64,000 nucleotides of DNA from Flavobacteriaceae bacterium. GTDB lineage: Bacteria > Bacteroidota > Bacteroidia > Flavobacteriales > Flavobacteriaceae. The notes beneath the pieces were generated by a model. It was not told the DNA's origin and did not search any database. It saw only the letters and a program-made list of their open reading frames with translations. Position 1 is the stretch's first letter; each line of letters starts with the position of its first letter. Where the stretch lies: assembly GCA_014075215.1 (NCBI GenBank), contig CP046177.1:310001-374000 (forward strand), written 5' to 3'. Shown here piece by piece: positions 61,368 to 64,000 of this stretch. The position numbers and the translations under genes were made by a program.

Positions 61368-62222
61368 TTATTGTTTTTTTATCACATATATAATAGAAGA
61401 ATATTCAGAATTCTTTCTAGCTTTTCTATTTGATTTCCAACCATTCAAAAGTGCTTTAAACAGGTTTTGTTTATTTGTTTTATTTTTCTCACTCAGAAGC
61501 GAAACATAATAAGAATCAAATTTTAAAGGATATGTTTTAACAATTTTCATCTTTACTTTTTTAAAAAGTTGTTCAATTCCTTTTTGAGAAAAATGCCACA
61601 AATGCCTGGGTACATCATATGCTGCCCAATATTCTTTATAATAATGGGCATCATAACTTTTAAAGTTAGGTACAGCAATGAATAAAATCCCTTCATTTGA
61701 AACTATTTGAGAAAGGGTTTCAATGTACTCACTAAGGTTAGGAACGTGCTCTAGAACATGCCACATAGTAACCACGTCAAAGATCTCTTTTTGACACGAA
61801 TGAATGGTTTCTTTCAGATAAACTCCTTTTTTTTCAGCTAATTTTCTCGCTTCAAAATTAGGTTCAATACCAAAGACATTCCAGCCTTTCGACTTAAAAA
61901 AATGTAAAAAATCTCCTGTCCCGGCTCCGATATCCAATATCTTGTTTTGGGTATGAAATCCTTTTATGAGATTGTATTTTTTCTTAATAGAGATTTTTTT
62001 TATGATTTGATAAAGATAATCAATCAGTTTTTTTTTAGAATCCGTATGAGAAGTATATGCTTTGCTATTATAGTACTTGTTAAGATTCAAAGGAACCGGT
62101 GAAGTGACTAATATATCATATTTATTAGAGATCATTACTTCATAGGTTTCGTTAGAAACCAAATAATCTTTACAATTTAAGTATGGGGTTAAGCCATAGT
62201 GAAATTCACTTTTTTTTGTCAT
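61368..62222 (-). CDS. Class I SAM-dependent methyltransferase
   Basis: This 284-residue protein has motif I KILDIGAGTGDFLHFFKSKG (GxGxG), an acidic residue after motif II (VFGIEPNFEAR), and DVVTMWHVLEHVPNLSEYIE as motif IV. The N-terminal 80 residues include EFHYGLTPYLNCKDYLVSNE, like the bacterial methyltransferases often adjacent to mnmG in Flavobacteria. The substrate is unknown. The upstream neighbour is now an IS200/IS605 relic between it and mnmG. The gene is intact. Confidence 0.88.
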   Translation of the reverse strand: MTKKSEFHYGLTPYLNCKDYLVSNETYEVMISNKYDILVTSPVPLNLNKYYNSKAYTSHTDSKKKLIDYLYQIIKKISIKKKYNLIKGFHTQNKILDIGAGTGDFLHFFKSKGWNVFGIEPNFEARKLAEKKGVYLKETIHSCQKEIFDVVTMWHVLEHVPNLSEYIETLSQIVSNEGILFIAVPNFKSYDAHYYKEYWAAYDVPRHLWHFSQKGIEQLFKKVKMKIVKTYPLKFDSYYVSLLSEKNKTNKQNLFKALLNGWKSNRKARKNSEYSSIIYVIKKQ

Positions 62223-62678
62223 ATTTTTCTAAATGAACTACTCCGACACAGAGCGATCGAGGTGTCAAAATAGTGTTAGTTGATTTGTGTGTATTTTTTT
62301 GTACTCTGTCTTTCTTTGTTACTTGATTCTTTACGTAAGCCTTTATGACTTCCTCATGAGCGTATTGACCAACTGTGTTGGCATAAAACCCTCTTGTCCG
62401 GAACTTGCCTCCCCACAATTTTGCTTTTATCTCTGGAAACTTCTTAAACAATTCTTTTGCTGTTATACTTTTCAACATGTTTATCATTTTTGAAACTGAA
62501 TAATTTGGAACACTCTGAACTAAAAATGAACTTCATAACGCTCGGAAATATCCAAACATATCTGCTTTAATCCTTCTCCTATCTCCTCTGTTATAACTGA
62601 CTCCCTGTATTTTAAAGGAAAAACCAAATGATACATCAGTAACGTTTTATTATGTCTCTTGAAAATGTGCTCTCCCAT
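62206..62678 (-). pseudogene. tnpA: IS200/IS605-family transposase TnpA, internally deleted
   Basis: From ATG 62678 the frame reads MGEHIFKRHNKTLLMYHLVF, then SVITEEIGEGLKQICLDISE and RYEVHF, followed by a stop. The other frame continues VQSVPNYSVSKMINMLKSIT, then AKELFKKFPEIKAKLWGGKF and NTVGQYAHEEVIKAYVKNQ. Comparison with the family shows that about 12 residues around the HUH motif (His-hydrophobic-His) are missing, plus a frame change. Tyr (in KF/GFYANTVGQY) remains, but without HUH the enzyme cannot cut DNA. The ORF tail runs past the element into the methyltransferase start. Confidence 0.78.
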
Positions 62679-62770
62679 TTATCGAAAGTACACTTTTTCA
62701 AAGTGTTATGAAAAACTCTCTGTTTTTCAAACTTTTCAGCTTGACCTCGACGCTCTGTGTCGAGGAATTT
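62241..62770 (-). mobile_element. IS200/IS605 relic with subterminal hairpins
   Basis: Both ends carry inverted-related hairpin sequences: GACACAGAGCGATCGAGGTG at 62245-62264, and CCTCGACGCTCTGTGTCGAGG at 62745-62765, with a perfect 7-bp stem CCTCGAC/GTCGAGG. Such hairpins at both ends are recognised by Y1 transposases. The tnpA between them is dead, and no tnpB is present. Confidence 0.65.
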
Positions 62771-62810
62771 TTAGATTAAAAGAAATGTTCCATGTGGAAC
62801 ATCTAAAAAT

Positions 62811-64000
62811 TTATCTACCCATATAAACTAATAAAACTGAAATATCACTGGGTGAAACACCACTTATTCGACTAGCTTGAGAGATGGTTGTTGGTCTGAT
62901 TTTATTTAATTTTTCAACAGCTTCATAGGATAATGATTTTACTTTATGATAATTAAATGTTACAGGAATAGCTATATTTTCTAACCTGTTTAACTTGTTT
63001 GCATTGTTCTTTTCTTTTTCTATATAACCGGCATATTTTAAATGGATTTCTACCTGTTCAATAATTTCCTTGTCAATAGTATGTTCTTCTACAAATTCTG
63101 ACAGCTCTTCTATGTGCATATAGTCTGAAAATGTCAATTGAGGTCTCGAAGCAATTTTGATCAATTTCATAGATTGATTTACCAGTGCTAAGTTTTTTGA
63201 TGCTAACACAGGGTTAATCGTTTCTTTTGTCACACTAAAATTTTTTAAAAATTCAATCAATAATTTTGTTTTCGCAATTTTCGTTTTGACTCTTGCCAAT
63301 CTCTCATTTGATGCTAAACTGATAGCATTAGATATCGGTGTTAGTCTTATATCTGCATTGTCTTGTCTTAATAATGTCCTGTATTCGGCCCTGGAAGTAA
63401 ACATTCTATAGGGTTCTTCCGTTCCTTTTGTAATCAAATCATCAATCAAAACACCAATATACGCCTCATTTCTTTTTAAAATAAAGGCTTCTTTACTTTT
63501 CACTTTTAATGCCGCATTGATCCCCGCTATTAGTCCTTGTGCAGCTGCTTCTTCATAACCGGTGGTTCCGTTGATTTGTCCTGCAAAAAACAAGTTTTCT
63601 ATTCGTTTGGTTTCTAAGGTATGCTTCAATTGAGTCGGAGGAAAATAATCATATTCAATTGCATAACCATATCTGAAGAATTTGACATGCTCAAACCCCG
63701 GAATGAATCTGATCGCTTTATCCTGAATATCATCCGGCAAAGAAGTAGAGAATCCGTTTACATATATTTCAACTGTATTCCACCCTTCCGGTTCAACAAA
63801 AATTTGATGTCGCTCCTTGCTTGCAAAACGGTCTATCTTATCTTCAATAGAAGGGCAATATCTCGGTCCTGTTGACTGTATTTTTCCATTAAACATAGGA
63901 GATCTATCAAACCCCTCTTTTAATACATCATGAACGGCTTTATTGGTATATGACAAATAACACAATCGCTGGTTTGTCAATGGTTTTGTTGATGGTAAAA
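62811..64000 (-). CDS. mnmG: tRNA uridine-5-carboxymethylaminomethyl modification enzyme MnmG, C-terminal part (5' end outside window)
   Basis: The minus frame is open to the window end, so the first 220 or so residues are missing. Visible parts: TNQRLCYLSYTNKAVHDVL, GRYCPSIEDKI-like TGPRYCPSIEDKIDRFASKE, HQIFVEPEGWNTVEIYVNG, GYAIEYDYFPPTQLKHTLET, LFFAGQINGTTGYEEAAAQG, RTLLRQDNADIRLTP, and the C-terminal RPTTISQASRISGVSPSDIS. MnmG with MnmE modifies the wobble uridine of several tRNAs using FAD. The C-terminus is complete. A putative start at 63980 is only an internal TTG. Confidence 0.96.
   Translation of the reverse strand, partial: LPSTKPLTNQRLCYLSYTNKAVHDVLKEGFDRSPMFNGKIQSTGPRYCPSIEDKIDRFASKERHQIFVEPEGWNTVEIYVNGFSTSLPDDIQDKAIRFIPGFEHVKFFRYGYAIEYDYFPPTQLKHTLETKRIENLFFAGQINGTTGYEEAAAQGLIAGINAALKVKSKEAFILKRNEAYIGVLIDDLITKGTEEPYRMFTSRAEYRTLLRQDNADIRLTPISNAISLASNERLARVKTKIAKTKLLIEFLKNFSVTKETINPVLASKNLALVNQSMKLIKIASRPQLTFSDYMHIEELSEFVEEHTIDKEIIEQVEIHLKYAGYIEKEKNNANKLNRLENIAIPVTFNYHKVKSLSYEAVEKLNKIRPTTISQASRISGVSPSDISVLLVYMGR

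Noticed and set aside
1..64000. tRNA or rRNA genes
   Set aside because: I looked for T-loop GTTCGAATC-like sequence with CCA context and for rRNA motifs and found none that I could support by eye.

Overview
The window comes from a low-GC, AT-rich Bacteroidetes chromosome, most likely a marine member of the Flavobacteriaceae. The evidence is the gene order acpP-fabF-rnc-IPExxxVDY-pyk, the small membrane protein just ahead of ettA, promoter -7 boxes of the TAnnTTTG type (TATATTTG, TATCTTTG, TACCTTTG), many lipoproteins, and insertion sequences typical of the group. I cannot name a species. No tRNA, rRNA or CRISPR array was seen.

Layout. 1-6000 is ordinary: a Rieske protein end, a membrane-anchored Cys/His protein, an old-yellow-enzyme/dienoyl-CoA reductase, a 58-residue membrane protein with ettA, and a secreted repeat protein. 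6300-18150 is a scrapyard of mobile DNA: an IS4 remnant cut by a 3'-truncated group II intron, XRE and SSB gene stubs, a truncated trypsin-like protease, a gene of about 680 codons broken by an ISAon1-type IS and by an IS3 that itself carries an IS110, a second ISAon1-type IS, an IS1595 remnant, a DUF262 stub and a MITE. 18200-33530 is mostly core (pheS, gdhA, dinB, an ABC ATPase, M13 and S9 peptidases, a GH25 lysozyme), with a second IS110 inside a GNAT gene. 33700-38200 holds two tandem paralogues of unknown family joined through an IS3, then a MITE, an XRE regulator and a RadC-like protein. 38280-48000 is core again (M28 peptidase, pyruvate kinase, fatty-acid cluster, purN, RNase H). 48000-54000 is a second scrapyard: a toxin/immunity-like cassette between direct repeats, an IS1595 gene split by an IS3, broken lipoprotein genes and a third ISAon1-type IS. 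54280-64000 is core (ribF, serS, TPR protein, methyltransferase, mnmG) with IS982, MITE and IS200/IS605 insertions.

Main points. The two IS110 copies are full length and look identical. Each carries a structured 5' non-coding region with two long stem-loops, and the second loop matches the element's own ends as a donor guide would, so each very probably encodes a bridge RNA. All three ISAon1-type elements share the same +1 frame break between their two ORFs. All three IS3 copies are damaged, each differently. Two or three MITE families are scattered through the window. Target-site duplications (TSDs) let the insertion order be reconstructed in places; their absence elsewhere marks rearrangement breakpoints.

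Many real genes here are broken, which fits a genome undergoing IS expansion. Some single-base frameshifts (rnc, the FISUMP gene, the lipoprotein gene) could instead be sequencing errors.
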